Of a DNA stretch of 64,000 nt, positions 44,225-57,069 are shown piece after piece. Positions within the stretch are counted from its first letter, which is position 1. Each line of letters opens with the position of its first letter. This DNA is from Photobacterium gaetbulicola Gung47 (GTDB lineage: Bacteria; Pseudomonadota; Gammaproteobacteria; Enterobacterales; Vibrionaceae), in assembly GCA_000940995.1 (NCBI GenBank), contig CP005974.1:310001-374000 (forward strand). Direction: 5' to 3'. A model generated the notes under the pieces. That model made no database searches. It saw nothing but the letters and a program-made list of their open reading frames with translations, and was not told where the DNA came from. The position numbers were made by a program, and so were the translations under genes.

Positions 44225-44848
44225 ATGACCGTTAGTGAGCCCTACCTGATCCCAGCAAGCAGTGCGACTCTCGAAGAAGAAATCAAGAAAAGCCGCTTTA
44301 TTACCTATTTGGCACATACCCCGAATGTCGACGCTGCTAAGGCGTTTGTCCAAAGCATTAAGGATAAACACCATGATGCCAGGCATAACTGTTGGGCGTT
44401 TGTTGCCGGGCGACCTGAAGATTCGATGAAGTGGGGATTCAGCGATGATGGCGAGCCGTCAGGAACGGCGGGTAAGCCAATCCTTGCCCAGCTGACTGGA
44501 TCCGGCGTGGGAGAAATTACGGCTGTGGTAACGCGCTACTCTGGCGGTATTAAGCTCGGTACCGGTGGTTTGGTCAAAGCCTATGGTGGCGGTGTTCAGC
44601 AAGCCTTAACTGTGCTGCAAACCAAAGAAAAGTTAATAACTTCGGAACTGCTGATTAGCTGCGAGTATAATCAGGTATCGCTGGTGGAGTCTTTAGTCAC
44701 TGAGTTCGCCGGCCGCCAAGTTGAGGCTGATTATGGCCAGCGGGTGACATTGGTGATTGAGTTGGATCGCCGCCGGGTCGAGTCATTCAGTGCGACCCTG
44801 TTTAGTCGCAGTGGTGGGCAGGTGAGTGCGGTAGACCGTTCAGAGTAG
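44225..44848 (+). CDS. yigZ: YigZ/IMPACT-family protein
   Basis: UPF0029/IMPACT family protein of 207 residues, role in bacteria unclear. The start at ATG 44225 (MTVSEPYLIPASSATLEEEIKKS) is set by homology, because its ribosome site AGGAT is unusually close. Upstream in-frame codons are not conserved. Conserved motifs are KKSRFITYLAHT, GFSDDGEPSGTAGKPILAQL and GGIKLGTGGLVKAYGGGV. It precedes trkH, as in many gammaproteobacteria. Confidence 0.92.
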   Translation: MTVSEPYLIPASSATLEEEIKKSRFITYLAHTPNVDAAKAFVQSIKDKHHDARHNCWAFVAGRPEDSMKWGFSDDGEPSGTAGKPILAQLTGSGVGEITAVVTRYSGGIKLGTGGLVKAYGGGVQQALTVLQTKEKLITSELLISCEYNQVSLVESLVTEFAGRQVEADYGQRVTLVIELDRRRVESFSATLFSRSGGQVSAVDRSE

Positions 44849-44891
44849 CCCTGCTAACGTTTTCTAATTATAAATGAGAGCCGAATAGGCA

Positions 44892-46349
44892 ATGCAATTT
44901 CGTTCCATTATCAGGATTGTCGGGCTGCTGCTCGCCTTATTCAGTGTCACTATGCTGGCGCCAGCCTTGGTGGCCTTAATCTATCGCGACGGAGCGGGAC
45001 TGCCGTTTGTCGTGACTTTTTTTCTTCTTTTTGCGGGTGGTGCCTTGTTATGGGTGCCTAACCGTCATTACCGTAGGGAACTAAAAGCGCGGGATGGCTT
45101 CCTGATTGTGGTGCTGTTCTGGACCGTTATCGGCAGTGCCGGTGCTGTTCCCTTTATTCTGGCTAAAACCCCAGACCTATCAGTAACAGATTCCTTTTTT
45201 GAATCTTTTTCAGCGCTGACCACTACCGGGGCTACCGTGATTGTCGGGCTGGATCATCTCCCAAAGGCGATTTTGTTTTATCGACAGTTGCTGCAATGGT
45301 TCGGCGGTATGGGGATCATCGTATTGGCTGTTGCCATTTTGCCGGTACTGGGTATCGGTGGTATGCAGCTTTACCGGGCTGAGATCCCTGGCCCGGTCAA
45401 AGACAGTAAAATGACCCCGCGTATTGCCGAAACCGCCAAGGCGCTATGGTATATCTATCTCGCGTTGACCATCAGTTGTGCGTTGGCTTTCTGGCTAGCG
45501 GGCATGACCGCATTTGATGCGGTAGCCCATAGCTTTTCCACGGTGGCGATTGGAGGGTTTTCTACCCATGACGCCAGCATGGGTTATTTCAATAGCCCGA
45601 CGATTAACATGATCACCGTGGTGTTCCTGCTGATTTCCGCCTGTAACTTTTCACTCCACTTTGCAGCCTTTGCCAATGGTGGCATTCATTTGCGTACCTA
45701 TTGGCGTGATCCGGAGTTTCGGGCATTTTTCGCATCGCAGCTGATTTTGTTCCTGATCTGCTTTGGCATGTTGCTCAAGCACCATTCCTATGACTCGTAC
45801 CACGATGCCTTTGATCAGGCGTTGTTCCAAACGGTCTCCATCTCAACGACCGCAGGTTTCACCACCACGGGATTCTCTGAATGGCCACTGTTTTTGCCAG
45901 TACTACTGCTGTTTTCATCATTTGTCGGCGGGTGCGCGGGATCGACCGGTGGTGGTATCAAGGTGATCCGGATGTTCTTGTTGTTACTGCAAGGTGTCAG
46001 GGAGCTCAAGCGCTTGGTTCACCCGCGGGCGGTTTATACCATTAAGGTCGGAAATAAAGCCTTGCCGCAACGTGTGGTTGATGCGGTGTGGGGGTTCTTC
46101 TCGGCGTATGCCTTGGTCTTTGTGATCTGCATGTTGGCGTTGATCGCAACGGGGATTGATGAGCTAACGGCGTTCTCAGCCGTGGCTGCTACCTTGAATA
46201 ACCTCGGACCGGGCCTCGGGGAAGTCGCGGTTCACTTTGGCGAAGTTAATGATCCGGCAAAATGGGTATTGGTGATTGCGATGCTATTTGGTCGCTTGGA
46301 AGTCTTTACCTTGTTGGTGCTGTTTACTCCTACATTTTGGCGTAGTTAA
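44892..46349 (+). CDS. trkH: Trk potassium uptake system membrane protein TrkH
   Basis: K+ translocating subunit that works with the TrkA gating ring. It has 485 residues, close to E. coli TrkH (483), with about ten membrane helices and four pore-loop repeats. Visible selectivity-loop segments are SALTTTGATV, STVAIGGFST, STTAGFTTTGFSEW and ATLNNLGPGLGE. It lies 43 bp after yigZ and 16 bp before hemG, so the three are probably co-transcribed. Confidence 0.96.
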   Translation: MQFRSIIRIVGLLLALFSVTMLAPALVALIYRDGAGLPFVVTFFLLFAGGALLWVPNRHYRRELKARDGFLIVVLFWTVIGSAGAVPFILAKTPDLSVTDSFFESFSALTTTGATVIVGLDHLPKAILFYRQLLQWFGGMGIIVLAVAILPVLGIGGMQLYRAEIPGPVKDSKMTPRIAETAKALWYIYLALTISCALAFWLAGMTAFDAVAHSFSTVAIGGFSTHDASMGYFNSPTINMITVVFLLISACNFSLHFAAFANGGIHLRTYWRDPEFRAFFASQLILFLICFGMLLKHHSYDSYHDAFDQALFQTVSISTTAGFTTTGFSEWPLFLPVLLLFSSFVGGCAGSTGGGIKVIRMFLLLLQGVRELKRLVHPRAVYTIKVGNKALPQRVVDAVWGFFSAYALVFVICMLALIATGIDELTAFSAVAATLNNLGPGLGEVAVHFGEVNDPAKWVLVIAMLFGRLEVFTLLVLFTPTFWRS

Positions 46350-46365
46350 TAGATAAGGAAATGCC

Positions 46366-46890
46366 GTGGAAAAAGTTCTTTTGCTTCATTCGAGCAGTGA
46401 TGGGCAAACCATCAAAATCATGCGTCATATTGAGAAAACTCTGGGAGAGGGCTATCAGTGTGAGTTGGCAGATTTGAACCAGCTGCCTGCTGTTTCTTTT
46501 GAGCAGTATGACCGCATCTTGATTGGGGCTTCGATCCGTTATGGGCATCTTAATAAAAAGCTCTATCAGTTTATCAATCAGAATCTGCCAGCGTTGGAGC
46601 AGCATAAAGTGGGTTTCTTCTGTGTCAACTTAACAGCCCGTAAAGAAGGCAAAAACACACCGGAGACAAGTGCCTATATGAAGAAGTTCCGTCAGAAGTC
46701 ACCATGGCAACCTGGCTTGCAGGCAGTATTTGCCGGAGCGCTCCGCTATCCACGATATAAATGGTTTGATCGGGTAATGATTCAGTTCATTATGCGTATT
46801 ACTGGTGGGGAAACTGATACAAGTAAAGAGGTGGAATATACGGATTGGCAAAAAGTAGAGGCCTTTGCGGCCCAGTTTAAGGCCTATTAA
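46366..46890 (+). CDS. hemG: Menaquinone-dependent protoporphyrinogen oxidase
   Basis: Flavodoxin-like enzyme of haem biosynthesis that oxidises protoporphyrinogen IX. It has 174 residues, starting at GTG 46366 with AAGGAA 5 nt upstream. The FMN loop is HSSSDGQTIKI, and the GASIRYGHLNKKLYQFI and NLTARKEGKNTPETSAY segments are HemG signatures. It is the last protein gene before the rRNA operon. Confidence 0.95.
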   Translation: MEKVLLLHSSSDGQTIKIMRHIEKTLGEGYQCELADLNQLPAVSFEQYDRILIGASIRYGHLNKKLYQFINQNLPALEQHKVGFFCVNLTARKEGKNTPETSAYMKKFRQKSPWQPGLQAVFAGALRYPRYKWFDRVMIQFIMRITGGETDTSKEVEYTDWQKVEAFAAQFKAY

Positions 46891-46963
46891 GCTGCCTTTT
46901 TGATGGCTTTGGGTGTTTTTTGTTCGAACTGTCAGCTTTTACTTAATTTTTTAAAAAACTCCC

Positions 46964-46991
46964 TTGCCAACGTGATCGAAGTCTCTATAAT
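46964..46991 (+). promoter_or_regulatory. rRNA operon P1 promoter
   Basis: TTGCCA (46964-46969), a 16-bp spacer, then TATAAT (46986-46991), preceded by an AT-rich UP-like tract (AATTTTTTAAAAAA) and followed by a GC-containing discriminator. Transcription should start near 46998. The 46891-47210 gap is otherwise leader sequence. Confidence 0.88.
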
Positions 46992-47043
46992 GCCACCTCA
47001 CTGACACGGAGCACGGCAACTTAAGTCGCTAACCAATCAGTAT

Positions 47044-47057
47044 TGTTCTTTAACAAT
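47044..47057 (+). promoter_or_regulatory. boxA antitermination site in rRNA leader
   Basis: TGTTCTTTAACAAT closely matches the rrn boxA bound by NusB/NusE; it keeps transcription Rho-resistant through the operon. Confidence 0.8.
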
Positions 47058-47210
47058 TTGACCATGCAATCTGTGTGGGCACTCGTGAAATGATAGTCAA
47101 AAAAGAATTATCAATGAAACTGAGTGACCAAATCGAATCGTAAGATTCGGCACAGTCAATTCATTCATTACTTCGGTAATGGATTAACAGTATTCATTGA
47201 GCCAAAACTT

Positions 47211-48763
<1,553 letters not shown>

Positions 48764-48834
48764 ACGATATGACTGCGTTTTATGCAGTGTCCACACAGAT
48801 TGCTTGGTTAATAGTAAAAGAACGTGAAAGACTT

Positions 48835-48911
<77 letters not shown>

Positions 48912-48955
48912 CTTTCTCTCCCAGAGGAAGTGAGTGTAAAGTCTTTCGACTCGTT

Positions 48956-49031
48956 GGGGCTATAGCTCAGCTGGGAGAGCGCCTGCCTTGCACGCAGGAG
49001 GTCAGCAGTTCGATCCTGCTTAGCTCCACCA
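48956..49031 (+). tRNA. tRNA-Ala (TGC)
   Basis: 76 nt, acceptor GGGGCTA/TAGCTCC, anticodon TGC in CTTGCAC, T-loop TTCGATC, encoded CCA. Second spacer tRNA. Confidence 0.97.
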
Positions 49032-49089
49032 CTCTCTAAAAACATTCTTTTGAGTGTGTTTAGAAAGTGGTTATCTAACGATAAACACA

Positions 49090-49103
49090 TGCTCTTTAAC
49101 AAT
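49090..49103 (+). promoter_or_regulatory. boxA in 16S-23S spacer
   Basis: TGCTCTTTAACAAT, an exact rrn boxA, lies about 190 bp before 23S. Confidence 0.85.
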
Positions 49104-49294
49104 CTGGAAAGCTGACTAGTAAATTGAATTCTTTGAATTCAATACTAATAGTTTCTACTTAATAAGTAGAAACGAGTTCTCAAGCAACACACATTCAAGT
49201 GTCTTGTGTAAGAGTCCGGCGAAACACAGTTCATCACACTCAGATGAACAACCTTGGTTGTTGAGCCATACGAAAGACCTCTTGGGGGTTGTAT

Positions 49295-52180
<2,886 letters not shown>

Positions 52181-52264
52181 TACAACACCCAAGGGGTTTT
52201 AGCGGACTCCACGAACACTTGGATGAGTGTTGAGAACATCAGCTTTCTAAGATTGTAAGAATTT

Positions 52265-52384
52265 TGCTTGGCGACCATAGCATTATGGACCCACCTGATC
52301 CCATGCCGAACTCAGCAGTGAAACGTAATAGCGCCGATGGTAGTGTGGGGCCTCCCCATGTGAGAGTAGGACATCGCCAGGCTT
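52265..52384 (+). rRNA. rrf: 5S ribosomal RNA
   Basis: About 120 nt from TGCTTGGCGACCATAGC to CATCGCCAGGCTT, with the CCGAACTCAG loop typical of 5S. Confidence 0.96.
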
Positions 52385-52424
52385 CCAATTTAAGTTATCG
52401 TGCTGAACACACGGTGATTTGAGT

Positions 52425-52501
52425 GGAGCGGTAGTTCAGTTGGTTAGAATACCGGCCTGTCACGCCGGGGGTCGCGGGTTCGAGTCCCGTCCGCTCCGCC
52501 A
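52425..52501 (+). tRNA. tRNA-Asp (GTC)
   Basis: 77 nt, GGAGCGG/CCGCTCC acceptor, anticodon GTC in CTGTCAC, encoded CCA. Distal rrn tRNA. Confidence 0.97.
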
Positions 52502-52537
52502 CTTATTCAGACAGAGTTAAGTCTTTAAAATAACTAC

Positions 52538-52614
<77 letters not shown>

Positions 52615-52619
52615 TCTTC

Positions 52620-52650
52620 GAAGCCTCAGTCGAAAGACTGGGGCTTTTTT
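52620..52650 (+). terminator. Terminator after tRNA-Trp copy 1 (rrn operon end)
   Basis: AAGCCTCAGTC/GACTGGGGCTT stem (T-G pair), GAAA loop, six T. Confidence 0.88.
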
Positions 52651-52679
52651 GCATCTGTTGCTTCTGCGAAGCAATGTTG

Positions 52680-52776
52680 GAAGCTGGAGTGCCAGCCCTG
52701 TGGATCTACGGGATGCCGGCCCAGTCTCCACTGCCATCTTCAAGGCTCTAGCAGAAATGCTGGAGCCTTTTTCGTA
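52680..52776 (+). other. Decayed tRNA-Trp 3' remnant with terminator
   Basis: The segment TCTCCAC..TGCCATCTTC, followed by a GAAA-loop hairpin (AAGGCTCTAGCA/TGCTGGAGCCTT, 52742-52769) and T5, mirrors the 3' end plus terminator of the intact tRNA-Trp copies. The 5' part is unrecognisable. The hairpin still looks functional and is the apparent landing point of the group II intron. Confidence 0.6.
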
Positions 52777-54664
52777 GTGCGCCGAGCATGGCGTTGTTCT
52801 AGGAGGTGAAAGTCCTCTACGGGCTCAGTCGAGCGAGAACCGTTAGCCTATGCAAGGGTGTCCACCGTGAGGTGGGATCTGAAGGAAGCAAACGGCAAAA
52901 CTTGGTTGTGACGAACAGAAATCTGATAGTAGGCCAGTACAACTTGGGTAACCTAGCCATATATAGAATAGCCCAATGCCTCGACGGGAAGTGTGTACGG
53001 GTAAATCAGGCACAACCAAGTGAAAGAACAACGTCTTACCTCGGGAGATCTTATTAGCTGTCTCGGACGAGACTAGTGCAGCAGTGATGCTGCGTGACGG
53101 TTAATAAGAAGTCAGCAGAAGGCATAGTACCTTGGGGAAGTACAACCCAAGGGAAGGCCGGAACTGAATATATCAAGAAGCAGTCACTAGACACTCAATC
53201 ATGTGGAGTCATAGCAAGATGAACAATATCTCTACGTACCAATGGGCAACACCGCAAGTGACGCTCATGGCTACGAAGAATGACAAGCATGTTTGGCGTA
53301 GACAGGAGGACGAGTCTTGGTGACCTCAACTCAGTTGATGGAGCAGATCTGTTCATCAACGAATCTGAACCAAGCCCTGAGAAGAGTAAAGAAGAACAAG
53401 GGATGTGCTGGGGTTGATAAACTCGACATAGCAGCCACTATCTCGGTGCTTCGGCAGTCTTCCAATGGGCAAGCGCTCCGCCAGAGCCTTCTGGACGGTA
53501 GCTATCAACCCCAACCCGTCTTGGGTGTAGAAATCCCTAAACCTAGTGGGGGAGTGAGGCAGCTAGGTATCCCAACGGTACTTGATAGGATTGTCCAACA
53601 GGCCATCACATCAGTCCTGACAGATATCTACGAACCTAAGTTCTCCAACAGCAGTTACGGGTTCAGGCCCAACCGTAGTGCCCACCATGCTCTGGCGGCA
53701 GCAAGCCACTACATCAGGGAGGGCGGGGTTATGTAGTCGATGTTGACCTAGCGAAATACTTCGATACCGTGAACCACGATAGGCTGATGCACAGGCTATC
53801 GAAAGATATCACAGATAAACGGGTACTGAAGCTGATCAGGTCATACCTACAGGCAGGCATAATGCGAAACGGGTTAGTCGAGCAGAGGCAACGAGGGACA
53901 CCACAGGGTGGCCCATTATCTCCGCTGCTATCAAATATCGTATTAGATGAGTTGGATAAAGAGCTTGAACGAAGAGGGCATAAGTTCTGCCGATATGCAG
54001 ACGACTGCCAAATCTACGTGCACAGTGAGGAAGCCGCAAATCGAGTAAAAGCCTCGATAACGGAGTTCTTGGAGCAGAAACTGAAACTCACGGTCAACCG
54101 GGAGAAGAGTGCGGCAACAAGAGTGACAGAGCGGACTTACTTAGGCCATCGCTTCCAACGAGATGGGAGTATCCATATCTCGAAGACAGCACAAACTCAC
54201 ATGAAGAAGCGAGTGCGTCAAATAACGAAGCGGAATCGAGGACGAGAGTTGAAGACAGTAATAGTCGAACTAACTCAATATCTAAGAGGTTGGCAACACT
54301 ACTTCAAGCTCGCCATGCGGAAAAGCGCGATGCAGCGCTTGGATGAATGGATAAGACGGCGCTTACGGTGCTACCGACTCAAGCAGCGAAAACGCAGACA
54401 CAGCATAGCGACATGGTTACGCCAAGAAGGCGTAAACGAGCGCAATGCTTGGAAGCTAGCGATGTCAGAGAAAGGATGGTGGCATCTGGCTTTATCGCCG
54501 CAGCTCAATCAGGCCATGCCAGTTAAATGGTTCAAGGAGATGGGCATGTACTCATTGAGAGATGGGTATGAGTCACTGAAAATATATTCGGAACCGCCGT
54601 ATGCGACCCACGCTTGTACGGTGGTGTGAGAGGACGGAGGCCGTGAGGCCTCCTCCTACTCGAT
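52777..54664 (+). mobile_element. Group II intron, bacterial class C type
   Basis: The proposed 5' end GTGCGCCGAGC begins just after a terminator hairpin and its T tract, the preferred site of class C introns. The proposed 3' end is CCTACTCGAT. Domain V is recognisable at about 54591-54626 (ACCGCCGTA paired with TACGGTGGT around GCG/CGC). A domain VI hairpin, GGAGGCC/GGCCTCC, follows. The encoded reverse transcriptase lacks an HNH endonuclease, also class C-like, and its gene is frameshifted. Length about 1.9 kb. Both exact ends are inferred from consensus. Confidence 0.8.
53317..54629 (+). pseudogene. Group II intron reverse transcriptase/maturase, frameshifted
   Basis: AGGAGGA precedes a TTG/GTG start (53317/53320). 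The first part (to a TAG at 53734) holds RT fingers: VDKLDIAA, IPKPSGGVRQLGIPTVLDRI and YGFRPNRSAHHAL. The second part, in the other frame, continues YVVDVDLAKYFDTVNHDRL. It then has GTPQGGPLSPLLSN and the catalytic YADD, a maturase domain and a C-terminus ending ACTVV. The join needs one extra base in the G-rich GGGCGGGG at 53721-53728. So the gene is broken, or the base was lost in sequencing. The 3' end overlaps domain V, as is normal. Confidence 0.88.
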
Positions 54665-54740
54665 TGTGCAATTGGCATAGCAGCGGATTCTGCCAATACC
54701 AAAACAGCGCGTGTTGGGAGTTGGATTTCCGCCAGCCCGC
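54665..54740 (+). other. Decayed tRNA-Trp remnant
   Basis: ATTGGCATAGCAGCGGATTC and GCGTGTTGGGAGTT match D-arm, anticodon-arm and variable/T-arm parts of the intact tRNA-Trp, with an insertion after CCAA and a ruined acceptor. It cannot fold as a tRNA. It lies directly after the intron 3' end. Confidence 0.7.
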
Positions 54741-54862
54741 TTGAAGGCTAGTCCCACCGAATGTTGTAATTATTATTTTTCCTTTATCTATCAATACTGT
54801 GACTCGGTTTGAGAAAATCAGTTTGATCTGCCGTGATTTGTCAGTAGAATAATTAACACATT

Positions 54863-54939
<77 letters not shown>

Positions 54940-54945
54940 TCTACG

Positions 54946-54976
54946 AAGCCTCAGCAGAAATGCTGGGGCTTTTTTG
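54946..54976 (+). terminator. Terminator after tRNA-Trp copy 2
   Basis: AAGCCTCAGCA/TGCTGGGGCTT, GAAA loop, T6; near-identical to the one after copy 1. Confidence 0.88.
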
Positions 54977-55165
54977 CGTCTGTTTCTTTTGCGAAGCAAT
55001 GTTGGGAGGACTCGGCGTCCCCCTGACCCGCTAGCCTGCTTGTAGGTAAGTCCCCTGGAGCACCAACCTGGTCAAGTCTCCGGGATGCCGGCTCAATCTG
55101 CTCCTGCTCCCCTCAATATTCTATACTGCGTTCCCAGAAGCAGTGCGGAACTTTTTTCGTTCCTA
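54977..55165 (+). repeat. Diverged repeat unit after tRNA-Trp copy 2
   Basis: GCGAAGCAATGTTGG and CGGGATGCCGGC recur here in the same order as after copy 1 (52664-52715). It then runs to a GTTCC/GGAAC hairpin with T6. It appears to be another worn copy of the tRNA-Trp unit. No gene is seen. Confidence 0.5.
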
Positions 55166-55170
55166 ATTGA

Positions 55171-55335
55171 TTATTTCCACTTGTTGTCAGTAGGGATAAG
55201 CGATAGCATTTGGTCATTGTCATCGTCTTCGGGGGATGACGGGTGATGGAGTTCCACCTTTAACCGCTCAACCGAGATAATGACTCCTGCTGTAGTAGGA
55301 TAGATCCGTCTATGGTGGGGCTTGTTATTTGCCAT
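55171..55335 (-). CDS. Possible small protein (54 aa), unknown
   Basis: ATG 55335 has AAGGA 8 nt upstream on the minus strand and encodes MANNKPHHRRIYPTTAGVII then an acidic C-terminal half (SSPEDDDNDQ). No family recognised. It is divergent from the CLC transporter gene with only 43 bp between starts. Acceptance rests on the ribosome site alone. Confidence 0.35.
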   Translation of the reverse strand: MANNKPHHRRIYPTTAGVIISVERLKVELHHPSSPEDDDNDQMLSLIPTDNKWK

Positions 55336-55378
55336 AGCACCTATCCTTGATAGTAATTCGAGATAAGATAGACATGGT

Positions 55379-56746
55379 ATGGCGCATCCATTAAGTTCAA
55401 ATCCCAAAATATTCGTTCAAATTCTCCGTTGGACGCTTCTCATTATTCCCGTTGCCGTTATTGTCGGCTCGCTCAATGCTTTTTTCCTCTGGATCCTCAG
55501 TGTCGCTACAGCGACCCGGATTGATAATCCTTGGCTGATTTATCTTTTACCGCTGGCCGGGATTGTGATTGTTTATTGCTACCGTAACCTAGGGAAAAAC
55601 TCCGAGGGGGGCAACAATCTCATTATGGATGAGATCCATGAGCCCGGTGCCGGAATTCCTGCCCGTATGGCTCCCTTGGTATTGATAACAACAGTGATCA
55701 CCCACCTATTCGGGGGATCGGCTGGCCGTGAAGGAACCGCAGTACAAATCGGTGGGGCATCGACTCACTGGCTGGCTCGCAAGTTCAGGCTCAATGAAGC
55801 GGATACCCGGTTGATTTTGATTGCCGGTGTGGCGGCAGGTTTTGGTGCCGTATTCGGTACGCCGCTAACAGGCGCAATCTTTGCCCTAGAAGTGCTGGCT
55901 ATAGGACGCCTGCGCTATGATGCAATTATTCCTGCCTTGTTTGCTGCTATCTTGGCAGATGTCGTGTGTTCCGCTTGGGGAGTGCACCATACCCACTACC
56001 GGATAGATTTCCTCGAAACCATTACCCTGTTTGAACATGCTGTCAAAGTAGACCTGCTGATGATCGCCAAGATTGTGATTGCTGCCGTGGCTTTTGGTCT
56101 AGCGGGATACCTATTCGGAGAACTGACCCATGCCTTTAAAGATATCTTCAAAGCGACACTCAAAAACCCGTACCTGATAGTGGTTGTTGGTGGCTTGATT
56201 GTTATAGCGGCCGTGCAGCTGATCGGTAACTATGATTATATCGGTTTGGGGGTTTACTCGAGCAGGGAGGGAGGTGTCAGTATCTTAACGGCCTTTCAGG
56301 AGGGGGGAGCAGAGTGGTACAGCTGGCTACTCAAGTTGCTGCTAACGGCGATTACCCTAGCTGCCGGTTATAAGGGCGGGGAGGTCACACCGCTGTTCTT
56401 TGTCGGAGCAACATTGGGCAATACCATGGCATGGGTGCTGGGTGCACCGGTTGATTTGTTTGCTGCATTAGGCTTTCTAGCTGTATTTGCAGCTGCGACC
56501 AACACGCCGTTGGCCTGTACCATCATGGGCATCGAGTTATTTGGTGCCGAGCACATGCTGTATTTCGCCATTGCCTGTTATACCGCTTACTACTTCAGCG
56601 GACACACCGGGATCTACTCTTCGCAGCGAGTGGCGGTACCTAAGCTGTTTGATTTGGAGGGGGCACCCAAGATCCCCCATAAACTGGGTGAGTTGAGGGA
56701 AACCCATTCTTCTTTGCTGAAGACACTTGTGAAGCGTTTCAAATAA
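55379..56746 (+). CDS. CLC-family anion channel/antiporter
   Basis: Membrane protein of 455 residues with the CLC fold. GREGT at 116-120 carries the gating Glu118. The first filter segment, GSGIP in E. coli ClcA, is replaced by GGNNLIMDEI (77-86). The GIFAP filter is replaced by GGEVTP. The internal proton Glu (ClcA Glu203) aligns with Val172, with Glu171 beside it. Transport of an anion is likely; chloride versus fluoride, and channel versus antiporter, cannot be decided. No strong ribosome site is visible before ATG. Confidence 0.85.
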   Translation: MAHPLSSNPKIFVQILRWTLLIIPVAVIVGSLNAFFLWILSVATATRIDNPWLIYLLPLAGIVIVYCYRNLGKNSEGGNNLIMDEIHEPGAGIPARMAPLVLITTVITHLFGGSAGREGTAVQIGGASTHWLARKFRLNEADTRLILIAGVAAGFGAVFGTPLTGAIFALEVLAIGRLRYDAIIPALFAAILADVVCSAWGVHHTHYRIDFLETITLFEHAVKVDLLMIAKIVIAAVAFGLAGYLFGELTHAFKDIFKATLKNPYLIVVVGGLIVIAAVQLIGNYDYIGLGVYSSREGGVSILTAFQEGGAEWYSWLLKLLLTAITLAAGYKGGEVTPLFFVGATLGNTMAWVLGAPVDLFAALGFLAVFAAATNTPLACTIMGIELFGAEHMLYFAIACYTAYYFSGHTGIYSSQRVAVPKLFDLEGAPKIPHKLGELRETHSSLLKTLVKRFK

Positions 56747-56770
56747 ATTTGTCGTGCTAAACGGAGTTAT

Positions 56771-56796
56771 GCAAAAGTAGCAAGGCTTTTGCCTTT
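56771..56796 (+). terminator. Possible terminator after CLC gene
   Basis: GCAAAAG/CTTTTGC stem with a 7-nt loop followed by CTTTT. Modest stability. Confidence 0.5.
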
Positions 56797-56811
56797 TAAG
56801 TATTAATTTTT

Positions 56812-56840
56812 GGGGTTCTGCCTTGCCGAGGCGGAACCCC
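56812..56840 (+). other. Stable hairpin upstream of the TPP riboswitch
   Basis: GGGGTTCTGCCT/AGGCGGAACCCC pairs over 12 positions with loop TGCCG. Only TTTC follows, and a T5 run precedes it, so it is not a classic terminator in either direction. It may be part of the thiC leader. Confidence 0.5.
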
Positions 56841-56860
56841 TTTCATATACTGCAAATTCA

Positions 56861-56945
56861 ACTTGTCGGAGTGCCACTTGGCTGAGACCGCATTGCGGGA
56901 TCCGTAGAACCTGATCAGGCTAATACCTGCGAAGGGAACAAGAGA
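56861..56945 (+). promoter_or_regulatory. TPP riboswitch (THI box)
   Basis: GGAGTGCC, GGCTGAGA, GAACCTGATCAGGCTAATAC and CTGCGAAGGGAAC appear in order, and ACTTGT/ACAAG can close the helix. It senses thiamine pyrophosphate and represses the thi operon starting at 57070, about 125 bp downstream. Confidence 0.96.
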
Positions 56946-57069
56946 GACCATCTGTATCACTGTATTCACAGTGGCTGTTTCAGACGACACTATACAGCCT
57001 ACGTATAGCCTCTTGTTTACGCACCCATCCGCCAAGCAACTTCCCTGTTATGGACCAAAGGAAATTGCT

